Notes under the pieces: generated by a model
Seen by the model: only the letters and a program-made list of their open reading frames with translations
What the model was told of the DNA's origin: nothing
Database searches by the model: none
Origin: Streptomyces sp. SUK 48
Lineage (GTDB): Bacteria > Actinomycetota > Actinomycetes > Streptomycetales > Streptomycetaceae
Length of the DNA: 64,000 bases
Assembly (NCBI RefSeq): GCF_009650765.1
Contig: NZ_CP045740.1
Location: forward strand, 3,882,001 to 3,946,000
Reading direction: 5' to 3'
In this document: positions 51,783-62,812 of the stretch, one piece after another
Position numbering within the stretch: position 1 is the first letter of the stretch
Layout of the letters: each line of letters starts with the position of its first letter
Program-made: the position numbers and the translations under genes

Positions 51783-52919
51783 CTACGAATCCGCCAGTAC
51801 CCCCGTGTAATACACCGTCCCCGCGCACTCTCCCGGCACCTTCGTCGAGGCGGTCGGGCCGCCGGAGGCCGGGGTGTGGGTGACCACGACGCTGCCGTCG
51901 GCGGTGGTGCCGCCCGTGCCCAGCTGGGAGGCGGTGCCGGAGGCGCTGCCGGCGTCGGCCGTGCCGTCGCTCGGGGTGGGGGACGGGTCCGGGGTCGCGC
52001 CGCCGTCCGTACCGCCGGCCGGGCCGCCCGGGGTGGGGCACGTCTCGGAGGGGACGAAGGCGAACTTCTCCTGGTAGGCGGCGCCGGGCTGGAGGACCAG
52101 GCCCGTGGCCTCCTGGGCGGGATCGGGCAGCCCCGTCGCCGCGTCGCCCGCCGCATGCCGTACGACGGCGATCTTCGCGGGGTCCGCCGCGCCCAGCGCG
52201 CTCGCGCCCACCGCGCCCGCCCCGCTCACCGCGCAGGGCCCGGTGGAGGTGTTGGTGACGCGGAACGCGCCGTACACGATCCCCGTGGAGTCCGGCGCGG
52301 CGGCGCTGCCCGTGACCGAGCCCAGCTGGGCCGGCGTACACGCCGGGACGCCCGCGGCCAGGGTGGCGGAGGGGTTCGCGCCACCGGCCGCGCCCGCCTC
52401 GCCCGCACCCGCGCCGGCCTTGTCCCCGGGCTTGCCGGGCCCCTTGCCCGGCTGGACCGGGTTGCCGTCCGTGCCCCTGCCGCCGCCCGCCGGGCCGCCC
52501 CTGTCCTTGTCGTGCCCGGTGCCGGAGTGCGCCTGCGAGGACTGGCCGGCCATCGCGGTGTCCGGGTCGGAGCCGCCGGAGTCGGAGACGTGCACCAGCG
52601 CCGGGATCGCCGTACCGAAGAACAGGGCCGCCGCCGCCATGCCCACGGCCGCCTGCCGCTTGCGGGCCCGGCGCGCGGGGACCGCCCGGCGCAGCCGCTC
52701 CAGCGTGCCCGCGCCCGGCTCCATGCCGTCGACCGCGGAGTGCAGCAGCCGCCGCACCTCCGCCTCCTCCGAGCCGAGCCCGCCGAGCGTCCGGGCGAGC
52801 CACTCGCCCTCCGCCCCCGGGCCGGTGCCCTCGCGGGTGGAGCCGGGGAAACCGGCGCTCTCCCGGTCGTGTTCGGGTTCGAGCCCCTCGGTGCTCCTGT
52901 CGTCGGGGCCGTGGTTCAC
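51783..52919 (-). CDS. Membrane-anchored protein, likely partner of the ECF sigma factor
   Basis: A 378-residue protein starting on GTG 52919, 58 bp downstream of the sigma gene. Residues 1-85 are cytoplasmic and acidic (EWLARTLGGLGSEEAEVRRLLH), residues about 88-110 a single transmembrane helix (QAAVGMAAAALFFGTAIPAL), and the rest an extracytoplasmic Gly/Pro/Asp-rich linker and a Cys-containing domain (PACTPAQL, GPCAVSG, ETCPTPG, GECAGTV). This topology and its place suggest an anti-sigma factor with a sensor domain, but no zinc-binding anti-sigma motif is visible. Confidence 0.75.
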   Translation of the reverse strand: MNHGPDDRSTEGLEPEHDRESAGFPGSTREGTGPGAEGEWLARTLGGLGSEEAEVRRLLHSAVDGMEPGAGTLERLRRAVPARRARKRQAAVGMAAAALFFGTAIPALVHVSDSGGSDPDTAMAGQSSQAHSGTGHDKDRGGPAGGGRGTDGNPVQPGKGPGKPGDKAGAGAGEAGAAGGANPSATLAAGVPACTPAQLGSVTGSAAAPDSTGIVYGAFRVTNTSTGPCAVSGAGAVGASALGAADPAKIAVVRHAAGDAATGLPDPAQEATGLVLQPGAAYQEKFAFVPSETCPTPGGPAGGTDGGATPDPSPTPSDGTADAGSASGTASQLGTGGTTADGSVVVTHTPASGGPTASTKVPGECAGTVYYTGVLADS

Positions 52920-52977
52920 AGTTTCGTTCCCAGCGTGCGGTGAGGTGTGGTCGGGGCGGTGCGGTGCGGGCCGTCGG

Positions 52978-53655
52978 TCATGTCGTCTGCTCCATGGCCA
53001 CCCGCAGGGCGGCGATGCCGCGCGAGCCGTACGCCTTCACCGAGCCCAGGGAGATGCCGAGCGACTCGGCGACCTGGGCCTCGGTCATGTCCGCGAAGTA
53101 GCGCAGGACCAGGACCTCACGCTGGCGGCGCTGGAGCCCCTTCATCGCCTTGATGAGGTCGCGGCGCTCCAGCTGGTCGTACGCGCCCTCCTCCGCGCTC
53201 GCCATGTCCGGCATCGGCTTGGCGAGCAGCTTCAGGCCGAGGATGCGGCGGCGCAGGGTGGAGCGGGAGAGGTTGACGACCGTCTGCCGGAGGTAGGCGA
53301 GGGTCTTCTGCGGGTCGCGGACGCGTTTGCGCGCCGAGTGGACCCGTATGAACGCCTCCTGGACGACGTCCTCGCAGGAGGCGGTGTCGTCGAGGAGGAG
53401 GGCGGCGAGACCCAGCAGCGAGCGGTAGTGCGCCCGGTAGGTCTCGGTCAGATGGTCCACGGTGGTGCCGGTGACGGCCTCCGTGGCCGTGCTGTCGTCG
53501 GCGCCGTCACGCTGACCGGGTATGCGGGCTGGCCGCGCGGCTGGCATGGGCGCGATCACCGGCATGCCGCCGGGCGTGCGGGGGCGCAACGCCGCACGCG
53601 GCGGCCGAAGGGCCGCGCTGCCGCGTCCCCCTGTGAGTTCCAGTACCTCTGCCAC
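52978..53655 (-). CDS. ECF sigma factor (SigE-like family)
   Basis: A 225-residue group 4 sigma factor. After a poorly conserved N-terminal 60 residues, region 2 reads YRAHYRSLLGLAALLLDDTASCEDVVQEAFIRVH, and region 4 reads LQRRQREVLVLRYFADMTEAQVAESLGISLGSVKAYGSRGIAAL. The frame begins with GTG 53655; a shorter start at one of the internal Met codons is possible. It is encoded just before the membrane-anchored gene, the usual sigma/anti-sigma order, and downstream of the asd gene in the same direction after a terminator. Confidence 0.92.
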   Translation of the reverse strand: MAEVLELTGGRGSAALRPPRAALRPRTPGGMPVIAPMPAARPARIPGQRDGADDSTATEAVTGTTVDHLTETYRAHYRSLLGLAALLLDDTASCEDVVQEAFIRVHSARKRVRDPQKTLAYLRQTVVNLSRSTLRRRILGLKLLAKPMPDMASAEEGAYDQLERRDLIKAMKGLQRRQREVLVLRYFADMTEAQVAESLGISLGSVKAYGSRGIAALRVAMEQTT

Positions 53656-53967
53656 GCCTGTTGGACACGTCTGCCCCCGCCAGGGTTGTACGCGCCGGGC
53701 GTCACATGTGCGACAGCCGGCGGTGCCTCAAGTGCCGTCATGCAACCCGCTCTTCCCCTATGTCCGATGTGGACGGGCATCCCCTCGCCCGGTCCGCTCA
53801 CGACGCCCCCACGCCCCGAAGAGTGACCGCAAAGACGCTCCCGCCCTCCGCGTGGTTGCGGAGGGCGGGGAGGCACATCTTCTGTCGCCGAGAGGGCCGG
53901 CTCAAGCGGTTTGGACCATGCCGCCGGACACGCTTCGCACACAGATCCTACAAAGCGGCCACACGGT
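53656..53967. promoter_or_regulatory. Intergenic region between asd and the sigma gene
   Basis: About 310 bp with no supported gene. It contains the asd terminator at 53840-53869 and must contain the promoter of the sigma gene on the minus strand. ECF genes are often autoregulated, but I cannot assign a -35/-10 pair with confidence. Confidence 0.5.
53840..53869 (-). terminator. Hairpin terminator after asd
   Basis: Perfect 12-bp arms CCCGCCCTCCGC / GCGGAGGGCGGG with a 6-nt loop, 98 bp beyond the asd stop. Confidence 0.82.
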
Positions 53968-55019
53968 TCACCCGGCGGACTCCTGGGCGACCAGCTCCGC
54001 GATCTGCACGAGGTTCAATGCGGCGCCTTTGCGCAAATTGTCGCCGCACACGAAGAGTTCGAGCGCGGCCGGGTCGTCCAGCGACTGCCGCAGCCGCCCC
54101 ACCCAGGCGGGGTCGGTGCCCACCACGTCGGCGGGGGTGGGGAACTCGCCGGCCGCCGGATCGTCGCACAGCACCACGCCGGGCGCGGTGGCGAGGATCT
54201 CGCGGGCGCCGTCCACCCCGGCCGCCCCCTGGAAACGGGCGTGGACCGTGAGGGAGTGGGCGGTGACCACCGGCACCCGGACGCAGGTGACGGCGATGGG
54301 CAGGCCCGGCAGCGAGAGGATGCGGCGCGTCTCCTCGCGCACCCGCAGTTCCTCGGAGGACCAGCCGTCCTCGGCCGCGGTGCCGGCCCACGGTACGACG
54401 TTCAGCACGACCGGATCCGGGAACGGGCCGGTGGCATCGCCCACGAGGCGTCGTACGTCCCCCGGCGCGGTGCCCAGTTCGGTGCCGGCCACCTGGGACA
54501 GCTGGGCGCGCAGCGCCTCCACACCGGCCCGGCCGGCGCCGCTCACCGCCTGGTAGGAGGAGACCACCAGCTCGCGCAGCCCGTACTCGGCGTGCAGCGC
54601 ACCGAGGGCGACGATCATCGTGAGGGTGGTGGCGCCGGGGTTGGCGATGATGCCGCGCGGGCGGTTGCGCGCCCGGTGGGCGTTGACCTCGGGCACCACC
54701 AGGGGGACGTCCTCATCGGCGCGGAAGGCGCCGGAGTTGTCCACGACCACCGCGCCGGCCGCGGCGGCGACGGGCGCCCACTCGGCGGCGACCGGCTCCG
54801 GGACGTCGAACAGGGCGATGTCCACCCCGTCGAAGGAGTCCTCGGTCAGGGCCGAGACCTCCGCCTCCGCCCCGCGCACGGCCAGCTTGCGGCCGGCCGG
54901 GCGGGGAGAGGCGAACAGACGGATCTCGCCCCAGATGTCCTTGCGCTGGGAAAGGATCTGGAGCATGACCCGGCCGACCACTCCGGTCGCTCCCACGACC
55001 GCGAGCGTCGGCTTGGCGT

Positions 55020-55023
<4 letters not shown>
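53968..55023 (-). CDS. asd: Aspartate-semialdehyde dehydrogenase family protein, catalytic Cys replaced
   Basis: A 351-residue member of the family that reduces aspartyl phosphate to the semialdehyde in Lys/Thr/Met/DAP synthesis. The NADP-binding start [13 protein letters not shown], the [13 protein letters not shown] and VVDNSGAFR segments and the C-terminal [12 protein letters not shown] are conserved. The active-site loop, normally NPNCTT, reads NPGATT: Ala131 stands where the thiol nucleophile should be (codon at 54631-54633). The protein may therefore be inactive as a dehydrogenase, or act as a regulatory or structural partner, with another asd elsewhere. The ATG overlaps the aspartokinase stop (ATGA). 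Confidence 0.85.
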
Positions 55024-56291
<1,268 letters not shown>

Positions 56292-56494
56292 GTGCGCTCC
56301 TCGCTCGGTTCGTTTGTGTCGGCTCAGTTTAACGAGCGTCCGACATCCACCACCCTGCTCCCGCATGGTGAGACATACGCCCATGGGACCCCGGCCGCCC
56401 GCTTCCGGATGGCCTTCTGCCCACCCGGGACCGGCCCACGCGGAACGTGCCCCGGGTCACATCCGCGGCCGTACGCCTCCGGGCCGCCGCGGCG

Positions 56495-57157
56495 TCACGA
56501 ACCGGGCCGCATCCCCAGCGGTCCGCCGATCTCCTCGGCCATCACCCGGCCCGCCTCGAACTCCAGGGTCTCGTCACCCAGGGGGGACTGGTCGGTGTCC
56601 AGGCCGTCCAGCTCCTCCAGGGGCTGGTTGAGGCGGACGTGGATGAGCACCGACTGGAGGGCGCGCAGCACGGCGGAGGCCGTCGGCCCCCAGTTGGAGA
56701 AGTAGGAGAACTGCCACCACCACAGGGCCTCCGAGGTGCGGCCCGCGCGGTAGTGGGCCATGCCGTGGCGCAGGTCCGTGATGATGTCGGCGAGGTCGTC
56801 CGAGATCCGGGCCGGTACCGGGGCCCTGCGGGGCTCGTAGGGGTCGAAGACCTCGGAGTAGACGTCGACGGGCTCCAGCAGCCGGGCGAAGTTCTCCCGC
56901 AGCTCGTCCACGTCCGGCTCCGGGCCCGGGTCGGGCTCGTAGCGCTCGTCGGGGACGATGTCCTCGTGGGCGCCCAGCCGGCCGCCGGCCAGCAGCAGCT
57001 GGGAGATCTCCAGCAGCAGGAAGGGCACGGTCGAGCCGGGCTCGTCGCCCCGCGCCACCTCGGTGACGGCCACCAGGAAGCTCTCGACCTGGTCCGCGAC
57101 CTGTACCGCGAAGTCGTCGGGATTCTGCGACGTGGCGTGCAGCGTGGCGTCAGACAT
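56495..57157 (-). CDS. DUF5063 family protein
   Basis: A 220-residue acidic protein ([60 protein letters not shown]) characteristic of the DUF5063 family, always encoded next to recR in Streptomyces. The role is unknown; the location suggests a link to DNA repair. The ATG at 57157 overlaps the recR stop by 8 bp. Confidence 0.85.
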   Translation of the reverse strand: MSDATLHATSQNPDDFAVQVADQVESFLVAVTEVARGDEPGSTVPFLLLEISQLLLAGGRLGAHEDIVPDERYEPDPGPEPDVDELRENFARLLEPVDVYSEVFDPYEPRRAPVPARISDDLADIITDLRHGMAHYRAGRTSEALWWWQFSYFSNWGPTASAVLRALQSVLIHVRLNQPLEELDGLDTDQSPLGDETLEFEAGRVMAEEIGGPLGMRPGS

Positions 57158-57749
57158 CTAGGAGTCTTCTCCCCTCGAAGGCGCGGCCGAGGGTGACCTC
57201 GTCCGCGTATTCCAGGTCGCCACCCACCGGGAGGCCGCTGGCCAGGCGGGTGACCTTCAGGCCCATGGGCTTGATCATGCGCGCGAGGTACGTGGCCGTC
57301 GCCTCGCCCTCGAGATTCGGATCGGTGGCCAGGATCAGCTCCGTGACCGTCCCGTCGGCCAACCGCGTGAGAAGTTCTCGTATACGCAGGTCGTCGGGGC
57401 CGACACCCTCGATGGGGCTGATCGCCCCGCCGAGCACGTGGTAGCGGCCGCGGAACTCGCGGGTGCGCTCGATCGCGACGACGTCCTTCGGCTCCTCCAC
57501 GACACAGATCACCGAGGGGTCGCGGCGCGGGTCACGGCAGATGTTGCACAGTTCCTCCTGCGCGACATTGCCGCAGGTCGCACAGAAGCGGACCTTCGCC
57601 TTGACCTCCAGGAGCGCGTGCGCGAGCCGTTTCACGTCCGTCGGCTCGGCCTGGAGGATGTGAAAGGCGATCCGCTGCGCGCTCTTGGGACCGACGCCGG
57701 GCAGCCGCCCCAGTTCGTCGATGAGGTCCTGGACCACGCCTTCGTACAA
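57150..57749 (-). CDS. recR: Recombination protein RecR
   Basis: A 199-residue RecF-pathway protein that loads RecA with RecO. The HhH segment ([20 protein letters not shown]), the four-Cys zinc finger ([22 protein letters not shown]) and the Toprim domain ([40 protein letters not shown]) are all intact. The start is TTG 57749. It follows ybaB by 51 bp, the classical ybaB-recR order. Confidence 0.97.
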   Translation of the reverse strand: MYEGVVQDLIDELGRLPGVGPKSAQRIAFHILQAEPTDVKRLAHALLEVKAKVRFCATCGNVAQEELCNICRDPRRDPSVICVVEEPKDVVAIERTREFRGRYHVLGGAISPIEGVGPDDLRIRELLTRLADGTVTELILATDPNLEGEATATYLARMIKPMGLKVTRLASGLPVGGDLEYADEVTLGRAFEGRRLLDV

Positions 57750-57800
57750 CGGACTGCCCTTCCTGGAGACCTTTCGGTACGTACGCTAGTTGGACCGGGG

Positions 57801-58145
57801 TCAGAACGGCAGACCGGGGATGCCCGTGCCGCCGCCCAGGCCCTGGGCCAGCGGGCCGAGCTTCTGCTGCTGGAGCGCCTGCGCGTTCTCGTTCGCCGCC
57901 TGTACGGCGGCCACGATCAGGTCGGCGAGGGTCTCGGTGTCCTCCGGGTCCACCGCCTTGGGGTCGATCTTCAGGCCGCGCAGCTCGCCGGCGCCGGTCA
58001 CGGTCGCGCTGACCAGGCCGCCGCCCGCCTGCCCGCCGACCTCTGTGTTCGCCAGTTCCTCCTGGGCCCGCTGCAGATCCTGCTGCATCTGCTGGGCCTG
58101 CTGGAGCAACTGCTGCATGTTGGGCTGGCCACCACCGGGGATCAC
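57801..58145 (-). CDS. YbaB/EbfC nucleoid-associated protein
   Basis: A 114-residue DNA-binding protein with a Gln-rich coiled coil ([20 protein letters not shown]) and the conserved [18 protein letters not shown] sheet. The C-terminal helix and Gly-rich tail complete the family. The GTG at 58145 has GAGGAG upstream. It lies before recR. The usual dnaX is not upstream here; a divergent SLATT-like gene is. Confidence 0.95.
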   Translation of the reverse strand: MIPGGGQPNMQQLLQQAQQMQQDLQRAQEELANTEVGGQAGGGLVSATVTGAGELRGLKIDPKAVDPEDTETLADLIVAAVQAANENAQALQQQKLGPLAQGLGGGTGIPGLPF

Positions 58146-58381
58146 GATCAGCTCCTCTGTGTCTTTCTCCTTGGCACGAGCCTACGTGGTCCAGGCGGCC
58201 ATCACACCGCCACTCTTTCGAGTGAGAGAGATGGCGGATCTATAGCTGATCAAGGCCCCCTTCCGGGCGGAATAGCCGGGAAAGTCACGACCGGGCCACC
58301 CGTTGGGCGGTAGGAAGGGTGGCGCACGTCGGCAGGGAATGTCACGCTACGTGACCGGTCGTGATCAGTAGGGAGTGCCGG

Positions 58382-59128
58382 GTGGGTCAGCCGGAGATGC
58401 AGCCCGAGGGGCCGCCTCAGGACGGGCGGGGCGAGGGCTCGGCCGGACCCCGGCCGGGTGATCTGACCGGGCGGGCGCTGCCGCCCGGCGACTGGGGCGA
58501 GCCCGGCGAGCGGCTGGACGAGCTGTACCGGTGGGTGGAGCACGGGGCGCTGCGGACGGCGGACTGGTACCTGCGGGACCGGGTGTGGAAGCGGCGCGGG
58601 GCGCGGGTGCTGCGGGCCGGGGCGGCAGTGGGGGCGGTGACCGGGGCGGCGCTGCCGCTGCTGGATCTGACGAAGGTGGCGGCGGGCGTGGCGCCCTGGG
58701 GGTGTCTGGCCCTGCTCCTCGCGGCCGCGTGCGCCGGCGCGGACCGGTACTTCGGGGTGACCTCCGGCTGGATGCGGGACGTGGCGACGGCACAGGCGGT
58801 GCAGCGGCGCCTCCAGGCGCTCCAGTTCGACTGGGCGGTGGAGGGGGTGCGGGAGGTGCTGGGCCCCACGGAGGGCACGGCGAGCGAGGCGGCGGAGCGG
58901 TGTGTGGTCCTGCTGCGTCGCTTCTCGGAGGACATGACGGAGCTGGTCCGGGCGGAGACGGCGGACTGGATGGTGGCGTTCCGGGCGGGCGCGGCGCCGG
59001 TGGGGGCGCCGTCGGTGGCGTACGTACCGCGGCAGGAGGCGGTGGGGCAGGCCGCCAGATTCGTCCTGCCGCCGGCGGGGGGCACCCGCCCGAACATGCC
59101 GAGACAGCGCCCGCCGGAGCCGCGGTGA
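58382..59128 (+). CDS. SLATT-like membrane protein
   Basis: A 248-residue protein with a disordered Gly/Pro-rich start, a helical segment (ELYRWVEHGALRTADWYLRDRVWKR), two transmembrane helices (VLRAGAAVGAVTGAALPLLD and WGCLALLLAAACAGADRYFG) and a long C-terminal helix. This two-helix-plus-flanks layout matches SLATT domains, proposed membrane effectors in bacterial conflict systems, though in Streptomyces this copy is part of the core region. GTG 58382 is preceded by AGGGAG; GTG 58361 is the alternative. Confidence 0.75.
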   Translation: MGQPEMQPEGPPQDGRGEGSAGPRPGDLTGRALPPGDWGEPGERLDELYRWVEHGALRTADWYLRDRVWKRRGARVLRAGAAVGAVTGAALPLLDLTKVAAGVAPWGCLALLLAAACAGADRYFGVTSGWMRDVATAQAVQRRLQALQFDWAVEGVREVLGPTEGTASEAAERCVVLLRRFSEDMTELVRAETADWMVAFRAGAAPVGAPSVAYVPRQEAVGQAARFVLPPAGGTRPNMPRQRPPEPR

Positions 59129-59213
59129 CCGGCGGGGGCCGCCGCCGTCCGCGCCGGTCCGTGCCGTCCGCCCACCGACGGGTGCGCGTCGGTCACTGGC
59201 CGGTGCGCGTCAG

Positions 59214-61130
59214 TCACTGACGGGTGTACGTCAGGGTCTCCCCGCCGCCCTGCCGGGCCCGCTGCAGCCGGCCGTCCGGGAGCAGGCTGACCTCCGTCGG
59301 GTCGCCCGGGGAGCAGGAGGAGAGGGGCTCGCCGCTGGTCACGACGGACGGGCCGATCTCCAACGGCCCGCCGGAGTAGGGGGCTTGGCTGAGTTCGGCC
59401 GCGAAGACGCAGTGGTACTTCCCACCGCCGTCCGCCGGGCCCTCCGCGACCAGGGTCAGTACGTCCTCCCCCACCTTCCCCTGCCGGATGGTGAGCCGGC
59501 GGGTGTTGGCGCCGCTCGCGTTGTCGATGGTCGCCGCCCAGGTCCCGACGTAGGCGTCCGGTACGGCACCCGCGCCGGAGGCGGAGGGCGAGGCCGGGTC
59601 CGGACCCCGCTCCCCGGAACCGGTGGGCGAGGCGGAGCGCGAGGCCGGTGCCGGGGCGGCGCCGCTCCCGCCGCTCTCGACCCCGCTGTTCAGCAGCGCG
59701 TACACCGACCCGCCCGCGCCCACCGCCACGATCAGCGCGATCACGACCAGCAGGGCGGTGGACCGCCCGCTGCGCCGCTCCGGCTCGGGCTCGGGCTCCG
59801 CGCCGTAGGGCGGGTACGGCGGGTACGACTGCCGGGGGTACCCGTACCCGAAGGACTGCGGTGCCCGCGGCGGCGCGGAGGCGGTGCCCTGCGCGAAGTA
59901 CGGCTGCCGGGCGCCCTGTTGGGGGTGCGGCTGGGCCTCCTGCCGGGGATCGCCGTACGCGCCGGGGACCGTCACCGGCAGCGGCGGCTCCTCCCCCGCC
60001 CGCGCCGGCAGCCGCTCGGAGCCGGCCCCGCTCACCTTCGTGGCGGCTGCCCCGCCCCCGTCCGAGACGGCGGAGTGCTCGGGCGAACCACCGTCGCGCA
60101 CACCGCCGTTCCGCCCGCCGCCGTCCCCCGCACCACCGTCCCGTGCTCCGGCGCCCTGGGCACCCGGCCGCGAGCCCGCCCCCTCGGCCCCGCCCGCACT
60201 CTCCTCCGGCTCCTCGACCTCCAGCAACCCCACCGCGTGCCGCCCCAGTTGGGCCACCAGCGCGCCCGGCAGCCAGGGGTCGCGGGAGCGGCCGCCGGAC
60301 ACCGTGTCCTGGGCCCCCGTACGCTCCAGCAGCGCGTCCAGGGACGGCCGGGCCGCCGGGTCCTTGCGCAGGCACCGGCGCACCAGATCGGCGATCCCCT
60401 CCGGCACCCCCGCCAGATCCGGCTCCTCCTGGGCGATCCGGAACATCAGCGCGTGCGCCCCGCTGCCGGCGTTCCCGAACGGCATCCGCCCGGTCGCCGC
60501 GTACGTCAGCACCGAGCCGAGCGAGAAGACGTCGCACGCCGGGGTGAGCTGGTCCCCGCGCACCTGCTCCGGCGCCATGAACCCCGGCGAGCCGACCAGC
60601 GACCCGGTCGTGGTGAGCCCCTCGCCGCCCAGCGTGTCCGTCTCCAGGGCGCGCGCGATACCGAAGTCGATCACGCGCGGCCCGTCGATGGTCACCAGCA
60701 CATTGGACGGCTTCAGGTCCCGGTGCACGATCCCGGCCGCGTGGATGTCCTTCAGCGCGTGCGCGAGCCCCGCCGCGAGAATCCGTACCGAGCGCTCCGG
60801 CAGCGCCCCGTGATCGTGCCCCACGACCTGCTGGAGGCTCGGCCCGGCCACGTACCCGGTGGCCACCCAGGGCACCGCCGCCTCGGTGTCCGCGTCCAGC
60901 ACCGGCGCGGTCCAGTGCCCGCCGACCCGCCGCGCGGCGCCCACCTCGCGCCGGAACCGGGCCCGGAACTCCTCCCGCGCGGCCAGCTGCTCGCGGACCA
61001 GCTTCACGGCGACCGTGCGGCCCCGGTCCGAGCGGGCCAGGTACACCATGCCCATGCCGCCCGCGCCCAGCCGCGCCAGCAGCCGGTAGCCCCCGATCCT
61101 GTGGGGGTCCCCCGGACCGAGTTCCTCCAT
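59214..61130 (-). CDS. Receptor-type Ser/Thr protein kinase
   Basis: A 638-residue membrane kinase. The kinase domain (residues about 13-275) has LGAGGMGMVYLARS, catalytic Lys in VAVKLV, IVHRDLKPSNVLV, VIDFGIARA and FMAPEQVRG. A Gly/Ala/Pro-rich juxtamembrane region of about 180 residues leads to one transmembrane helix (ALLVVIALIVAVGAGGSVYALL). The extracytoplasmic C-terminus contains a beta-rich domain with Cys residues (YHCVFAAE, SSCSPGD). ATG 61130 puts the kinase at the N-terminus. No PASTA domains are present, so the ligand is not cell-wall muropeptide by that route. Confidence 0.93.
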   Translation of the reverse strand: MEELGPGDPHRIGGYRLLARLGAGGMGMVYLARSDRGRTVAVKLVREQLAAREEFRARFRREVGAARRVGGHWTAPVLDADTEAAVPWVATGYVAGPSLQQVVGHDHGALPERSVRILAAGLAHALKDIHAAGIVHRDLKPSNVLVTIDGPRVIDFGIARALETDTLGGEGLTTTGSLVGSPGFMAPEQVRGDQLTPACDVFSLGSVLTYAATGRMPFGNAGSGAHALMFRIAQEEPDLAGVPEGIADLVRRCLRKDPAARPSLDALLERTGAQDTVSGGRSRDPWLPGALVAQLGRHAVGLLEVEEPEESAGGAEGAGSRPGAQGAGARDGGAGDGGGRNGGVRDGGSPEHSAVSDGGGAAATKVSGAGSERLPARAGEEPPLPVTVPGAYGDPRQEAQPHPQQGARQPYFAQGTASAPPRAPQSFGYGYPRQSYPPYPPYGAEPEPEPERRSGRSTALLVVIALIVAVGAGGSVYALLNSGVESGGSGAAPAPASRSASPTGSGERGPDPASPSASGAGAVPDAYVGTWAATIDNASGANTRRLTIRQGKVGEDVLTLVAEGPADGGGKYHCVFAAELSQAPYSGGPLEIGPSVVTSGEPLSSCSPGDPTEVSLLPDGRLQRARQGGGETLTYTRQ

Positions 61131-61252
61131 GACCGCCCGCCTTCCCGCCCCGTCAGCTGTGGCAACGGCCCGAGAATAATCCGGTCGTACAAGGTGCCGG
61201 AGGCCCAGCCGTCCACGGTTCGGTAACAGGCCGCGCGCCCCCGCCCGGTTCA

Positions 61253-61262
61253 TTGTCGACAA
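61253..61262. promoter_or_regulatory. Candidate GntR/FadR-type operator
   Basis: TTGTCGACAA is a perfect palindrome of the TTGTnnACAA form bound by FadR-subfamily GntR regulators. It lies 78 bp upstream of the aminotransferase, whose downstream neighbour is such a regulator. Confidence 0.5.
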
Positions 61263-61339
61263 CCTGTCGCGGATTGGGCCCGGCCACGGAACAGGACGCC
61301 GATACCGCGTCCGCATCCCGGACATTTACGCTCGCCCGC

Positions 61340-62695
61340 ATGACCCCTCAGACCGATCCCGCAGCCGGCGCCGCAGTGAAGGCCGCGGACCGTGCGCACG
61401 TCTTCCATTCCTGGTCCGCCCAGGACCTCATCGACCCGCTCGCCGTGGCCGGCGCCGAGGGGTCGTACTTCTGGGACTACGACGGCACGCGCTACCTGGA
61501 CTTCACCAGCGGGCTCGTCTACACCAACATCGGCTACCAGCACCCCAAGGTCGTCGCGGCCATCCAGGAGCAGGCGGCGAAGATGACCACCTTCGCGCCC
61601 GCGTTCGCCATCGAGGCGCGCTCGGAGGCGGCCCGGCTGATCGCCGAGCGGACCCCCGGCGACCTGGACAAGATCTTCTTCACCAACGGCGGCGCCGACG
61701 CGGTGGAGCACGCGGTGCGCATGGCCCGGCTGCACACGGGCCGCCCGAAGGTGCTCTCGGCGTACCGCTCGTACCACGGCGGCACCCAGCAGGCCGTGAA
61801 CCTCACCGGCGACCCCCGCCGCTGGCCCTCCGACAGCGGCACCAGCGGTGTCGTGCACTTCTGGGCGCCGTTCGCCTACCGCTCCCGCTTCTACGCCGAG
61901 ACGGAGGAGCAGGAGACCGCGCGGGCGCTGGAGCACCTGGAGACGACGATCGCCTTCGAGGGTCCCGGCACCGTCGCCGCGATCATCCTGGAGACGATCC
62001 CCGGCACCGCCGGGATCATGCTGCCGCCGCCGGGTTACCTCGCCGGGGTGCGCGAGCTGTGCGACACGTACGGGATCGTCTTCGTCCTGGACGAGGTCAT
62101 GGCCGGATTCGGCCGTACCGGCGAGTGGTTCGCCGCCGATCTGTTCGATGTCGTACCGGACCTGATGACCTTCGCCAAGGGCGTGAACTCCGGCTATGTG
62201 CCGCTCGGCGGGGTCGCCATCTCGGGGAAGATCGCGGAGACCTTCGGCAAGCGCCCCTACCCGGGCGGTCTGACCTACTCCGGGCACCCGCTGGCCTGCG
62301 CCGCCGCCGTCGCCACGATCGACGTGATGGCCGAGGAGGGCGTGGTCGAGAACGCCAAGCGGCTCGGCGAGAGCGTGCTGGCGCCCGGTCTGGCCGAGCT
62401 GGCGGCGCGCCACCCGAGCGTCGGCGAGGTCCGCGGCGTGGGCATGTTCTGGGCGCTGGAGCTGGTCAGGGACCGGGAGACGCGGGAGCCCCTGGTGCCG
62501 TACAACGCGGCCGGTGAGGCGAACGCGCCGATGGCCGCCTTCGCCGCGGCCGCGAAGAAGCAGGGCCTGTGGCCGTTCGTGAACATGAACCGCACCCATG
62601 TGGTGCCGCCGTGCAACACGAGCGAGGCGGAGCTGAAGGAGGGCCTGGCCGCCCTCGACGCCGCGCTGTCCGTGGCGGACGAGTACACGGCGTAA
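61340..62695 (+). CDS. Class III PLP-dependent aminotransferase
   Basis: A 451-residue fold-type I aminotransferase. FTNGGADAVEHAVRMAR (phosphate-binding), SYHGGTQQAVNLTG, VFVLDEVMAGFGRTGEWFA (PLP Asp) and LMTFAKGVNSGYVPLGG (Schiff-base Lys) are the class III signatures. The substrate may be an omega-amino acid such as beta-alanine or GABA, with pyruvate as acceptor, but this cannot be fixed by sequence. ATG 61340 is chosen over an upstream frame start at 61253 that would include the operator. It is followed by a GntR regulator gene 117 bp on. Confidence 0.92.
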   Translation: MTPQTDPAAGAAVKAADRAHVFHSWSAQDLIDPLAVAGAEGSYFWDYDGTRYLDFTSGLVYTNIGYQHPKVVAAIQEQAAKMTTFAPAFAIEARSEAARLIAERTPGDLDKIFFTNGGADAVEHAVRMARLHTGRPKVLSAYRSYHGGTQQAVNLTGDPRRWPSDSGTSGVVHFWAPFAYRSRFYAETEEQETARALEHLETTIAFEGPGTVAAIILETIPGTAGIMLPPPGYLAGVRELCDTYGIVFVLDEVMAGFGRTGEWFAADLFDVVPDLMTFAKGVNSGYVPLGGVAISGKIAETFGKRPYPGGLTYSGHPLACAAAVATIDVMAEEGVVENAKRLGESVLAPGLAELAARHPSVGEVRGVGMFWALELVRDRETREPLVPYNAAGEANAPMAAFAAAAKKQGLWPFVNMNRTHVVPPCNTSEAELKEGLAALDAALSVADEYTA

Positions 62696-62740
62696 CCGGT
62701 CGACCGCTGCCGTCGGCAGAGGCCGAACGCGTAAGGTGAC

Positions 62741-62782
62741 GTGCTCGTAAGACTCCGCGGAGTCGCCCATACGTGCGAGCAC
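62741..62782. promoter_or_regulatory. Nested inverted repeats upstream of the GntR gene
   Basis: Outer arms GTGCTCG (62741) and CGAGCAC (62776) enclose a perfect palindrome ACTCCGCGGAGT at 62752-62763. It may terminate the aminotransferase transcript or serve as a regulator site. Confidence 0.5.
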
Positions 62783-62812
62783 CGCACCCGAACGCGTGAG
62801 GAGAGACCGGCC

